Below are positions 19,982 through 28,853 of a DNA stretch of 64,000 nucleotides, piece after piece (position 1 is the stretch's first letter; each line of letters opens with the position of its first letter). The notes under the pieces are model-generated. The model saw only the letters and a program-made list of their open reading frames with translations, was not told the origin of the DNA and did no database searches. The stretch is from NCBI RefSeq assembly GCF_024294805.1, contig NZ_JANCLU010000006.1, forward strand, positions 124,001-188,000, read 5' to 3'. The DNA is from Alsobacter ponti (GTDB lineage Bacteria; Pseudomonadota; Alphaproteobacteria; Rhizobiales; Beijerinckiaceae). Made by a program: the position numbers and the translations under genes.

Positions 19982-22950
19982 CTGGCCAGGCTCTTTCGCG
20001 CGACATCCATCATGCTCGCCGTCGCCGCTTCTATTGTGGCCGCATCGAGACCAATAGAGCGAAGGCGCTCCTTGATCGCTCGGCGCATTTGCCGCTGAAC
20101 GTCTTCTTTTTGTTGCCAGTCGACAAAGCCAGCATAGCCCTCAAGAGCGGCTGCAATGTCGGATGCCGCAGCTTCTCGCGCATTCGCGGGCAACCTATCA
20201 CTTACGAAAGGCAGAATGCGCCCGGCAGTCCCGTCCAACCGCGACGCGCTTTCAGTCTTACCTGCACGGGCGTCCGGAACCCTAGCTGCCAGGGCCTCAA
20301 GGTCGCGCAATCGCCCCAGCGCGCTCGCGGCGGCCACGCGATCCTCCCGGCGCTTGTTGACGATCTTTTCCAGCTGCTCCCAAAGTGAGGCATAGGCCGT
20401 CGGGTTTTCGTCGCGGTGGACGTGGATCTCGTGGCGTATGGCGTGTTCGATTTCCGCCGCCTTGGCCTCAGCCGACGTCAGGCTGTCGAGATGCGGCTTG
20501 AACGCGGGATCCAGAATGTCCCACCGCGTGAGCAGCGTCTCCACGCCTTCGACGGTGAGATGCTTCGAGATGATGTCGCCGACCTTGGCGCCGTAGTCTT
20601 TCGGATCAAACGGCACCCAATGGTGCTCGCGCCGTGATGTTACCCGCAGCCGTGACAGCCACTTGAGGTCGGAGACGTAGGGTTCCTCAAGCCCTTTCGG
20701 ATCGGGGAGAACCATATCCATCGCTTCCGCGAAGCGCAGAAAGTCGAGTTCGAACTTCGCCAGCGTGTCGTCGGGCTTGAGAAGGTCGAGGCACGCTCGC
20801 TCATCATTCCGGTCGATGCCCTCGAAGAGCCGGATGGCGGCGCGGTGGCGGCTCTCGAGCAACTGCACCTTGTCGGAGAGCGGTCGCAGCGCGTTCGTCA
20901 CGCCGTCCTCTTCCGAGAATAGGTCCAGCGCGTCGGCGATGCGCCGGTTGTCGCCCCAGTAGTCAACCACAAGCCCGTAGGTCTTGCCGTCCGCCGTACG
21001 GTTCACACGGGCGATGGCCTGCAACAGCGTGTGCTCGCGCAGAGGCGCATCGAGATAGAGCACCTGTTCAACGGGGGCGTCGAAGCCGGTCAGCAGCATG
21101 TCGCAAACGACCAGGATCTTGAGCGGGTCGTCCTTCCGCTTGAACCGGGCGATGAGATTGTCTCGATCTCGTTTCGAGAGGTGATGGGCCTGCAGCCGGG
21201 CGCTATCTCCATTCGAGGCGGACATGATCAGCGCGCATTCCGGGGCCCCCATGCGGCGCAGCGCTTCCACATAGCTCACGGCGATGTCCCGGCTCGCCGT
21301 GACGATCTGCGCCTTGAAGCCGTTCGGCTCGATAGTCGTGCGGTAATGATCCAGGATGTCGTTGGCGACGGCTTCGACCCGCTGCGGAGAGCCCGCCAGC
21401 TTCTCCGGCGCGCTACGTTTCAGCTTCTCAAGCTCCGCGTCCGACAATTCCGGAAACGCCTCGCGCAAATCCGCTTCTATATCGCGTCCTGCGATCCGCA
21501 GCCGAGCGTCCCTCATCTCGTAGAAGATTGGCACCGTCGCGCCGTCCTTCACGGCCTGGTCGATCAGGTAGCGGTGCAGATAGTCGCCGAACACCTCGCG
21601 GGTGCTGCGATCCTTCTTGTCGATAGGCGTGCCGGTGAAGGCGAGCATGCAGGCATTGGGCAGCCCGGCTCGCATCCGGGCCGCGAGTGCGCCGTATTGC
21701 GTGCGGTGCGCCTCATCCACCATGACGAACACATTCGACGCATCAGAGATGACCGAGGAGCGCTTCGGCACAGCGCTGTGGAACTTGTGCACGGTCGTGA
21801 GCACCGTCGTACCGACGCTGCCCGAGAGAGCATCCCGCAAGGCGTTGCCGCTTTCGGCCTGGACAGGGTTCGGGAAGCCCGAGCGCTTGAACTGGGCGGT
21901 GATCTGGTCGTCAAGGTCCGTGCGGTCGGTGACGATAACGAGCGTCGGGTTTTCCGCCTCCGGCAGACGCCGCAGCTTCGTTGCCAGAAACACCATGGTC
22001 AGCGATTTGCCAGAACCTTGCGTATGGTGGATCACGCCGCCGCGCCGCTTGGGGTCTTTCGCCGTGCGGATGCGATCGATCGCTTTGCCGACGGCGACGA
22101 ACTGCTGGTAGCGGGCGAGCTTCTTCACCCGCTTTCCGTCGATCGTCTCGAACATCACGAAGTTGCGGACGAGGTCCAGGAGGTTTGCGGGCGCCAGAAG
22201 TCCGGCCAGCAGTACGTCCTGCCCCGTCGGTGGGCGCGCGAGTTGGGAGGCGAGCTGATCGAGCGTGAGTGGATAGGGGTCCTTCCATTCCGCCCAGTGG
22301 CGGACGGGCGTCAGCGTCGTGCCGTATTTCGCCACGTCGCGCGCGAGCGCGATGGACACCTGCGCGGTCTCGAACAGACGCGGCACGCCGAGCCCGGTGA
22401 ACTCGTCGCGCCCCTCGTAGCGGCGGAATTGGCGCATGGCCTCGCCGATCGGGTCGGCGAGCGCGGGCGATTTGCATTCAATCACCGCGAGCGGCAGCCC
22501 GTTCACATAGACGATGATGTCCGGGATGATGTCCTGCCGGGGACCTTTGATCGCAACCTGCCGGGCGAACTCGAAGCTGTTGGCGGCGGGATCGTCGAAA
22601 TCGAAGAAGCGGACCGTGCGGTCTTGCCGCCGTCCATTCTCCGTGTGGGGCGCGGTGACGCCGTAGGACAAAGCCGTATGCGCCGCCTCGTTGGCCTCCA
22701 TTACGTCTGCCGCGACGATGCGGGTGACGGCGTTGAGCGCGCGGCGCAAACCGTCGTCCGCCAGCCACGGATTGAGGCGCTTCAGGCATTCGGCGAGGCG
22801 GACGGTCAGCACCGGCTCGCTGACGATGCCCTCCCGGAGGTGCTGTACATCCTCACCGCTGAGCGGCTTGTAGTCGAAGAGCACGCGCAAGAGGTCGGCA
22901 GCCGGTTCCTCCACCCAGTCGCGTTCCAGCGCCTCGTTGGAGGTCGTCAT
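19978..22950 (-). CDS. hsdR: Type I restriction enzyme, R subunit
   Basis: 990 aa from ATG 22950, which overlaps the hsdS stop as ATGA. It cleaves unmodified DNA after ATP-driven translocation in an R2M2S complex. The N-terminal nuclease domain has the PD-ExK motif in VIECKSP (around 165-171). The SF2 motor has HTQGSGKSLT (motif I), VDEAHRTQYG (motif II) and GTPIDKKD. A helical C-terminal domain contacts HsdM. The frame is open a little farther upstream, but the overlap decides the start. Nothing appears broken. Confidence 0.97.
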   Translation of the reverse strand: MTTSNEALERDWVEEPAADLLRVLFDYKPLSGEDVQHLREGIVSEPVLTVRLAECLKRLNPWLADDGLRRALNAVTRIVAADVMEANEAAHTALSYGVTAPHTENGRRQDRTVRFFDFDDPAANSFEFARQVAIKGPRQDIIPDIIVYVNGLPLAVIECKSPALADPIGEAMRQFRRYEGRDEFTGLGVPRLFETAQVSIALARDVAKYGTTLTPVRHWAEWKDPYPLTLDQLASQLARPPTGQDVLLAGLLAPANLLDLVRNFVMFETIDGKRVKKLARYQQFVAVGKAIDRIRTAKDPKRRGGVIHHTQGSGKSLTMVFLATKLRRLPEAENPTLVIVTDRTDLDDQITAQFKRSGFPNPVQAESGNALRDALSGSVGTTVLTTVHKFHSAVPKRSSVISDASNVFVMVDEAHRTQYGALAARMRAGLPNACMLAFTGTPIDKKDRSTREVFGDYLHRYLIDQAVKDGATVPIFYEMRDARLRIAGRDIEADLREAFPELSDAELEKLKRSAPEKLAGSPQRVEAVANDILDHYRTTIEPNGFKAQIVTASRDIAVSYVEALRRMGAPECALIMSASNGDSARLQAHHLSKRDRDNLIARFKRKDDPLKILVVCDMLLTGFDAPVEQVLYLDAPLREHTLLQAIARVNRTADGKTYGLVVDYWGDNRRIADALDLFSEEDGVTNALRPLSDKVQLLESRHRAAIRLFEGIDRNDERACLDLLKPDDTLAKFELDFLRFAEAMDMVLPDPKGLEEPYVSDLKWLSRLRVTSRREHHWVPFDPKDYGAKVGDIISKHLTVEGVETLLTRWDILDPAFKPHLDSLTSAEAKAAEIEHAIRHEIHVHRDENPTAYASLWEQLEKIVNKRREDRVAAASALGRLRDLEALAARVPDARAGKTESASRLDGTAGRILPFVSDRLPANAREAAASDIAAALEGYAGFVDWQQKEDVQRQMRRAIKERLRSIGLDAATIEAATASMMDVARKSLAR

Positions 22951-24188
22951 GCCGCTTGGCCCGATGTTTCGGCGTGCCGCGCGATCATGCTTTCGGGAAG
23001 CCGCAGGCGGCCGGAGAGGAGTTCTTGGGCCAGGGCGTCTCGCAGTTGGCAAAGCTGGCTTAGTTCCACCTCCTCCGTTTCGAAACGAAGCCAAAGCGCA
23101 TTCAAGAAGCCTATTGCTTGATCCTGATAAGGGAGCGGAGGTACCTCAATCTTGATGCGCTTCATCTCGCCGACATTGAGATGCTGTTGAGCAAGTCCTC
23201 CTTGCAGAACTGAAATCTGGCGCTTCGCCGCCCCTGAATTCATGAAGTAGCTCACGTACTCGCCGCGAATTTCCGAGCCGGGGCGAGAAAAGATGATGTC
23301 AATGCAGTTCAGAGGCCCGAAGTCGCTCGGAATTACGGCTGTCTTGCCGGGTTCGCCGGTCCTTACCGTGACGACGTCGCCGGGTCGGAGGGCCGATTTA
23401 CCATTCAAGCGGTGACCATCATCCGAAATGCGGACCACGTCAGAGAGGTTCAACCGGTTGGGTCTGACGTTGAGAGAGCGGAGCGCAGGTACGCCACCGC
23501 TGGGAACGTAATACGATGCCGGCTTGACCACGATGCCGACTTGAATGGTCGCCATCTCCGCAGCCAAGGTCGAACTCCTCCAACCCGAAGTGTTCTTTTC
23601 TCCTGTTACAGGATCGACCCCTTTGAAGAGAGCTTCTGCGAGGGCATCGGCTGTATCAAGCAGCTGAGCGCGCAGCTCTTCAGTCTTGCGTATACCCGCA
23701 TCCACCGCACCCAGGACATCGGCAATCGCCCGCTGTTCGCCGAGCGGAGGCAGCCAGAAGGGAAAAGTCTCAAGCGTATCAAAGCTCAGCGCTTCGCGAA
23801 CTGACCCCTGCAAGCTGGACCCAACGCGCCCGATGAATCTTCGGCTTTTCAAAAAGGCATGGAGGTACCGCGCATCAACATCACCAGATGTAACTTTGAA
23901 TACCGTATACATTGGAGAGACACAAACATCGATCCCTAGCTCGTTTCGCGCCAGCGAACCGACGTTCGCCCTAGACGGGTTAAACGCGTAATCTCCGGTT
24001 TGGACAATCTTATAGTTGCTCAGGTCGCGGCTGAAGACCTGCCGGGAGAAAGTAGTCTCCGCAGGCTGCATGCCGTTGCTGTTTGTCACGCTTGCAACGG
24101 GGGGGGCGCAAATTGATCCCACACGCCGTGATTGTTCTACGATCAAGCCTCGCAAGCGCGTCCAGTGTTCTTGGTCCTTACCCGACAT
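22947..24188 (-). CDS. hsdS: Type I restriction enzyme, specificity subunit (full length)
   Basis: 413 aa. It reads the DNA target through two target recognition domains. TRD1 covers about 1-155 and is followed by the conserved coiled-coil region PPLGEQRAIADVLGAVDAGI. TRD2 (about 205-355) is followed by PPLPYQDQAIGFLNALWLRF and a second helix. TRD1 lacks the usual short N-terminal lead seen in many HsdS. The start at 24188 overlaps the end of hsdM by 11 bases. S subunits diverge quickly, so the target sequence cannot be guessed. Confidence 0.93.
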   Translation of the reverse strand: MSGKDQEHWTRLRGLIVEQSRRVGSICAPPVASVTNSNGMQPAETTFSRQVFSRDLSNYKIVQTGDYAFNPSRANVGSLARNELGIDVCVSPMYTVFKVTSGDVDARYLHAFLKSRRFIGRVGSSLQGSVREALSFDTLETFPFWLPPLGEQRAIADVLGAVDAGIRKTEELRAQLLDTADALAEALFKGVDPVTGEKNTSGWRSSTLAAEMATIQVGIVVKPASYYVPSGGVPALRSLNVRPNRLNLSDVVRISDDGHRLNGKSALRPGDVVTVRTGEPGKTAVIPSDFGPLNCIDIIFSRPGSEIRGEYVSYFMNSGAAKRQISVLQGGLAQQHLNVGEMKRIKIEVPPLPYQDQAIGFLNALWLRFETEEVELSQLCQLRDALAQELLSGRLRLPESMIARHAETSGQAA

Positions 24189-25704
24189 AGCCCATCTCCT
24201 TGAGAAGGGCGTTCATGCGGGCCACGGCTTCGTCTCGCGCCTGTTCAGCCTGCCGCAACTTGTCGAGTTCGGCCTTCACGTCGATCGGCTTTTCCGGCTC
24301 CAGCGTGTCGATGTAGCGGGAGATGTTGAGGTTGAAGTCGTTCTCCGCGATCTCCTTCATGTCCACCACGCGGCTGAAGCGGTCCTCATCCGTCCACGCG
24401 CGATAGGCGTCCGCGATGCGCTTGATGTTGTCTTCGGTCAGCACATTCTTGCGCGGCCGCTCTTCATATTCCTTCGCCGCATGGATGAAGAGCACCTTGC
24501 CTTTGCGCTCGGGCCGTTTCGCCTTGTTGAGCACCAGCACGGTCGCGGGAATGCCCGTGCCGGCGAAGAGGTTTTCCGGCAGGCCGATGATCGCCTCGAA
24601 CAGATCGGCCTTCAGCATCCCCTCGCGGATGCGCCCATCACCCGAGCCGCGAAACAGCACGCCATGCGGCATCACCACGCCGCACAGTCCGCCCGGCTTC
24701 AGCGTCGCCACCATGTGCTGCACGAAGGCCATGTCGCCCATGTTCTTGGGCGGAATGCCGTAGACGAAGCGGTTATGGCCCTGCTTCTCGGCTTCGCCCG
24801 AGACGTCATCCGCGCCCCAATTGTCGAGCGAGAACGGCGGGTTGGCGATGACCCGGTCGTAGACGATCAGGTTGCCATCGCCGTCCAGCAGGCGCGGGTT
24901 GCGGATGGTGTCGCCCTTCTCGATCTTCGCATCGCGCAGCCCATGCAGCAGCAGGTTCATCTTGGCGATGGCCCAGGTGCCGAGGTTCTTTTCCTGCCCG
25001 TGCAGGGTGACGTTGATCGGCTCGCCCAGGCGCTTGCCCTCGATATCCGCGACGTGTCGCGCGCTCTCGATCAACATGCCGCCTGAGCCGCAGGTCGGAT
25101 CGCAGATGCGCATGCCCGGCCGCGGGTCCAGCACCTCCACGATGAGCTTGACGACGGGATGCGGCGTGTAGAACTCGCCGCCCTTTTTGCCCGCATCGTC
25201 CGCGAACCATTCGATGAGGCGTTCATAGGCCCGCCCGAGCATGTCCGGTTCGGAGAGCGACGAGTTGGACAGGTTGATGGTCGAGAACAGCGAGATGAGA
25301 AGGGACAGGACCTTCTCCTTGTTCTTCTCGTCACCGAGACGCGATTCCGAATTGAAGTCGATGTTAGCGAGCACACCCTGGATTGAGGTGTTGGCCTCTT
25401 CAATCGCGTAGCAAGCCTTGTTGAGATGGTCGCCGATGCCGGTCGTCAGCTTGCTGATGGCGCTCCAGCGTGCGCGCTCGGGCACAAAGAATTCATGCTC
25501 GTCCGGATCGGTGTAGGCCAATTCAGCCGGCACGCCGGCCTTGATGCTCTCGCGCGCCTCTTCCTCGAAACGGTCCGACAGGCGCTTCAGGAAGAGGAAG
25601 CCGAAGATGTAAATCTTGTAGTCCGAACTATCGATGGAGCCGCGCAGGATGTCCGCCGCTTTCCAGAGATTGTTGAACAGTTCGTCCTTGGTGAGCTTAG
25701 TCAT
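24178..25704 (-). CDS. hsdM: Type I DNA methyltransferase, M subunit
   Basis: 508 aa from ATG 25704. An N6-adenine methyltransferase that protects the host sites with HsdS. The N-terminal helical domain (KDELFNNLWKAADILRG) is followed by the SAM-binding motif I DPTCGSGGMLIE and the catalytic NPPF in VIANPPFSLDNW. The C-terminal helices (KAELDKLRQAEQARDEAVAR) bind HsdS. The start overlaps the end of the half-S gene by eight bases; all genes of this operon overlap or abut. Confidence 0.97.
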   Translation of the reverse strand: MTKLTKDELFNNLWKAADILRGSIDSSDYKIYIFGFLFLKRLSDRFEEEARESIKAGVPAELAYTDPDEHEFFVPERARWSAISKLTTGIGDHLNKACYAIEEANTSIQGVLANIDFNSESRLGDEKNKEKVLSLLISLFSTINLSNSSLSEPDMLGRAYERLIEWFADDAGKKGGEFYTPHPVVKLIVEVLDPRPGMRICDPTCGSGGMLIESARHVADIEGKRLGEPINVTLHGQEKNLGTWAIAKMNLLLHGLRDAKIEKGDTIRNPRLLDGDGNLIVYDRVIANPPFSLDNWGADDVSGEAEKQGHNRFVYGIPPKNMGDMAFVQHMVATLKPGGLCGVVMPHGVLFRGSGDGRIREGMLKADLFEAIIGLPENLFAGTGIPATVLVLNKAKRPERKGKVLFIHAAKEYEERPRKNVLTEDNIKRIADAYRAWTDEDRFSRVVDMKEIAENDFNLNISRYIDTLEPEKPIDVKAELDKLRQAEQARDEAVARMNALLKEMGYVG

Positions 25705-26341
25705 CGGTTTTCCCGGTCGTCTGATGGGCGAACAGACGCGCATCCATGACGGCGCGCGCGAGTGAGCGGCGGATTTCGGCGGCTTCGAGGGCCGCGCGGT
25801 AAGCGGCCTGCGCCTCGATCGCGAGCGCCGCGATGCGATGCTGCTCTTCGATGGGCGGTAAGGTCACCTCTAGGTTCTTGATGTCCTTCGGCGACAGCGA
25901 TAGCAGCGTCGTCGCGCCGCGCCGCAGCACCTCGATCTTCGGCCGGTACGTGTCGCTGGCGAGCAGCGCGAACAGCGCGCCCCCCACCACGCCTGGACCG
26001 GGGCGAACGACGATAATGTTGCCGCTAGCGATGGCGCCGTCCGATTCCGGCCCGACAAGCCCGAACTTCAGGACGGTGCCCCGCCCGGTTAGCAGAACGT
26101 CATCAACGTGGACCGCATTGGCGAGGGCGCGTGAAGGTGACGCAAAGCCGACGGAATCCAATTCCGCGATAGCCGCCACCCCAGCATCCTGAAGATGGCG
26201 CACGCCAATGACCGGCAACTTTTCGCCGGGATGCTCAACGCTGTCCTCACGCGACACGCCGATGCCGGCGAACACCTCTGAGATGTCTCCAAGCCGCGCG
26301 ATCACGGCGTGTGCGGACGGTTGCGGGTCAGTGCGCTTCAT
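25697..26341 (-). CDS. Half-size HsdS-like protein with one target recognition domain
   Basis: 214 aa from ATG 26341. It has one TRD (VIARLGDISEVFAGIGVSRE ... GNIIVVRPGPG ... SLSPKDIKNLEVTLPPI) and one conserved helix (EEQHRIAALAIEAQAAYRAA). This is half of a normal HsdS. It is the first gene of the operon, before hsdM, and a full-size hsdS follows hsdM. Half-S proteins can dimerise to a pseudo-symmetric S. Here it could give a second specificity or modulate the complex. The sequence before the ATG has no Shine-Dalgarno site, and the promoter predicted at 26349-26377 would start the mRNA at or next to the ATG. Confidence 0.82.
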   Translation of the reverse strand: MKRTDPQPSAHAVIARLGDISEVFAGIGVSREDSVEHPGEKLPVIGVRHLQDAGVAAIAELDSVGFASPSRALANAVHVDDVLLTGRGTVLKFGLVGPESDGAIASGNIIVVRPGPGVVGGALFALLASDTYRPKIEVLRRGATTLLSLSPKDIKNLEVTLPPIEEQHRIAALAIEAQAAYRAALEAAEIRRSLARAVMDARLFAHQTTGKTDD

Positions 26342-26348
26342 GCCAACT

Positions 26349-26377
26349 TTTGTACAGAACTGAAGCCCGTAGGTCAA
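26349..26377 (-). promoter_or_regulatory. Predicted promoter of the restriction operon
   Basis: On the minus strand, TTGACC (26377-26372) and TACAAA (26354-26349) are 17 bases apart. The expected start is near 26342, next to the first ATG (26341), pointing to a leaderless transcript. A short palindrome GTAGCACGCTAC (26393-26404) lies just upstream and could bind a regulator. Confidence 0.5.
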
Positions 26378-26510
26378 TACGAAATATACTTTGTAGCACG
26401 CTACGGATTTGCTTGGCGCTAAATTCGGCCTTGACGCGGGCAGAGTCACGCGGCATATGCGGATAGTCGGGCACTAGTCCGGCGTCCCGTAGCGAACCAA
26501 GGAGGTTCCC

Positions 26511-26762
26511 ATGAGTGCGCGTGCCGAGCCCAGCGGGCTGGCCATTTCCGAGTCCGACGCGGCGCTGATCCGCGGCATGATCCTGAGGGGCGATCGTCAT
26601 CATGACATCGCAGCGTTCTTCGGCGTGAATCAGGGCCGGATCGCTGAGATCAAGGATGGCAGCCGGTACCCCGGCGTTACTCCTGCCGATCCTGACGAAC
26701 TGCCGCCGAAGGGGCCGTACCTGACCCCTAAGGTCAAGTGGCAGGAAAGCCGGCTGCGCTAA
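26511..26762 (+). CDS. Small helix-turn-helix-like protein
   Basis: 83 aa from ATG 26511 with AGGAGG at an ideal distance. The middle (GMILRGDRHHDIAAFFGVNQ, then GRIAEIKDG) looks like a resolvase/Xre-type helix-turn-helix that recognises DNA, and the tail is proline-rich and basic. Homologues of this look are common on alphaproteobacterial islands; the role is unknown. A hairpin AAGCCGGCT/AGCCGGCTT (26747-26772) spans the stop. It is divergent from the restriction operon, so it might regulate it. Confidence 0.72.
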   Translation: MSARAEPSGLAISESDAALIRGMILRGDRHHDIAAFFGVNQGRIAEIKDGSRYPGVTPADPDELPPKGPYLTPKVKWQESRLR

Positions 26763-26890
26763 CAGCCGGCTTCCAAGGGGCCGAAGCCCTGCTAGTTCGT
26801 GTCTAAGCACCACGTTTCTAGCTGGCCCCTCCTTAAAGATCAATGACCCGGCGCTTCGGACGGGTCGCTAGACTCAAGGAGATGGCGGCC

Positions 26891-27181
26891 ATGGCCGACT
26901 ATCAGATCGATTGCGTCAATAAGCCGGATCGCAATAGCCCTCACGAGGCGATCACCCACGTGGGCGGGCCCAATCCCAACGGCGTTGGCCGCTGGAAGGA
27001 CCCAGTTGCGACCATCGTGAGGCTCATCGAGAGCAAGTCCCACCGCTTCTACACCCGGGATGCGGCCGGCCGCACTGCCTGGGTGGGTGTCAACACGAGC
27101 AGGGCGGGAAACAAGTTCCTCCAGACCTACGCTGACGGGGTCTGGAGCAACAACCTGCTCGCCCAGCCCGAGTGCGGCTGA
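26891..27181 (+). CDS. DUF3892 domain protein
   Basis: 96 aa. The pattern YQIDCVNKPDRNSPHEAITH, VGVNTSRAGNKFLQT and NNLLAQPEC matches the DUF3892 family, small beta-rich proteins of unknown function found on many islands. The ATG at 26891 has AAGGAG about ten bases upstream; the in-frame ATGs at 26882 and 26843 are less well placed. A terminator follows. Confidence 0.85.
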   Translation: MADYQIDCVNKPDRNSPHEAITHVGGPNPNGVGRWKDPVATIVRLIESKSHRFYTRDAAGRTAWVGVNTSRAGNKFLQTYADGVWSNNLLAQPECG

Positions 27182-27193
27182 GGGTCTCGAGGG

Positions 27194-27226
27194 GAAGGCC
27201 TCGACCTGGTCGGGGCCTTCATTTCT
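27194..27226 (+). terminator. Probable terminator after the DUF3892 gene
   Basis: GAAGGCC (27194-27200) pairs with GGCCTTC (27214-27220), with extra pairing inside the loop, followed by ATTTCT. The rest of the 286-base gap 27182-27467 shows no gene. Confidence 0.5.
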
Positions 27227-27467
27227 CAGCTGCGATGGCCGCTCCAGCCTTGTGTTGCATAGGGACGCCCGCAAAACTCGTTTCTGCGTAGAATCGATTT
27301 TGGCGCTGGCTGCTGCTCTCTGAAGGGCACCCTCCACGCGACTCCCTCAGTTCTGCCGTTTGGGAGGGGCGACTGGAGCGCGTGGGCAGGCGGATAAAGG
27401 GTTCTTGGCTCGCGGCGAGCGCGCAAATTCGCTTGCCATGACGCCGTTTGTTCATTATTTGTTCTGG

Positions 27468-28853
27468 ATGGATCGCATGATCAAACGGATCCGAGATCCC
27501 GTGCACGGGCTGATCACCTTCGACTTCTCCGACGAAGTCGATAAGGCGGCATGGCGTCTGATCAACACCCCGGAATTCCAGCGATTGCGCCGGGTGAAGC
27601 AACTCGGCGTGTCGGAGTTCACCTTCCCCGGCGCAACCCACACGCGCCTGTCGCACTCCATTGGCGTGTTCCACCTCGCACGGCGGTTGATGAAGGTGGC
27701 GGAGCGTTATGTGCCCGCTGACAAGCGCAATCAGTCGCGAATGCGCACCGCACTGTTGGCAGCGCTGCTGCACGACCTAGGACATGGACCTTTCAGTCAC
27801 GCGTTCGAGAACGCCGAAAAGGCACGTGTTGCGAAGGAAAAATACCGCGACCATGAACATTGGACCGCCGAGCTGATCCAGCGGAAGGACGGCGATATCC
27901 GCCGTATCCTGAAGGAGGAGTTCGGCGCAGACGGAGCCATCGCCGATGACATCGCGGAGATGCTGAAGGGTAGCAAGCAGGACCTTTATTCCTCAGTTGT
28001 ATCCAGCTCCTTTGATGCCGATCGGTTGGACTATCTCCAACGAGACAGGATGATGACCGGCTCAGGCGCAGGTGCGATCGACCTCGATTGGCTGCTCGAC
28101 AACCTGCGCGTGGTCCACGTTCCGGCGAACAGCGGCGAGGACGCGGAGGATAGCGGCGGTGAGACTGTTCAAGTGTTTGCCTTCGAGGAGAAGGCGCTGC
28201 AGTCCGCCGAGAGCTTCATTCTTGCCCGCTTCCACCTGTACTCGCAGGTGTATCTTCACAAGACTACGCGCGGCATTGAGAAGATGCTGACGGCCTTCTT
28301 GCTGGCCTTCAGCGAAGAGGCGGCCAAAGGGCGAGGGGCCGACTTGGCTGTGCCCGTTTATCACCCGCTACGGGTCTACTACGCCAAGGCGACACCCGAC
28401 CTGAAGAGCTACTTCGCTCTCGACGACGCCGTTGTCTGGAGCGCGCTGGAGGTATCAGCTGCGAAGGGAAAGGGATCGATTCGGGATTTCGCGGAGCGCA
28501 TTTGCTCCCGGGGTATCATGAAGGGTGTTGCTATCGACATGGTGAACCCGCAGCCGCATGATTTTGCCCGACGCAGGTTTATCGATCAGAATATGAAAAG
28601 CGAACTTGGAAAGTCGGTCTTCGAAGACAGAGCGCCATTGTCCATTTACAAAGACCCCACGAAAGAGACAGTGAAGCCGCATAAGCGTGTTCACATACGC
28701 CGTGAGGGTGGGCTCGTTGTCGATATCGCGTCTCTGTCGAAACCGGTAGCTGCTCTTTATGAGGAGCAGGAGATCCTGCGTTATTACTTCATTAACCAAG
28801 AGGACCGAACAAAGGTCTTGAATGTCAGGGGAGACAGCCATGCCGGAACTTGA
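27468..28853 (+). CDS. HD-domain phosphohydrolase, dNTPase-like (YwfO/SAMHD1-type)
   Basis: 461 aa from ATG 27468 (27438 and 27477 also possible). The metal site follows the dGTPase/SAMHD1 pattern: H in THTRLSHSIGVFH, the HD pair in LLHDLGHGPFSH, and the late D in FDADRLDYLQRD. The start IKRIRDPVHG is typical for the YwfO group. Known relatives hydrolyse dNTPs to nucleosides; this activity is used in some phage defences. It overlaps the next gene by 14 bases, and the pair matches the ywfO-ywgA order known in Bacillus subtilis. The position at the end of a defence island supports an immune role, but this is inference. Confidence 0.87.
   Translation: MDRMIKRIRDPVHGLITFDFSDEVDKAAWRLINTPEFQRLRRVKQLGVSEFTFPGATHTRLSHSIGVFHLARRLMKVAERYVPADKRNQSRMRTALLAALLHDLGHGPFSHAFENAEKARVAKEKYRDHEHWTAELIQRKDGDIRRILKEEFGADGAIADDIAEMLKGSKQDLYSSVVSSSFDADRLDYLQRDRMMTGSGAGAIDLDWLLDNLRVVHVPANSGEDAEDSGGETVQVFAFEEKALQSAESFILARFHLYSQVYLHKTTRGIEKMLTAFLLAFSEEAAKGRGADLAVPVYHPLRVYYAKATPDLKSYFALDDAVVWSALEVSAAKGKGSIRDFAERICSRGIMKGVAIDMVNPQPHDFARRRFIDQNMKSELGKSVFEDRAPLSIYKDPTKETVKPHKRVHIRREGGLVVDIASLSKPVAALYEEQEILRYYFINQEDRTKVLNVRGDSHAGT

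Noticed and set aside
21031-23121. A 696-codon open frame opposite hsdR
   Set aside because: It is the mirror of a complete hsdR gene with all motor motifs; its translation has no domain, and long antisense frames are expected at this GC content.
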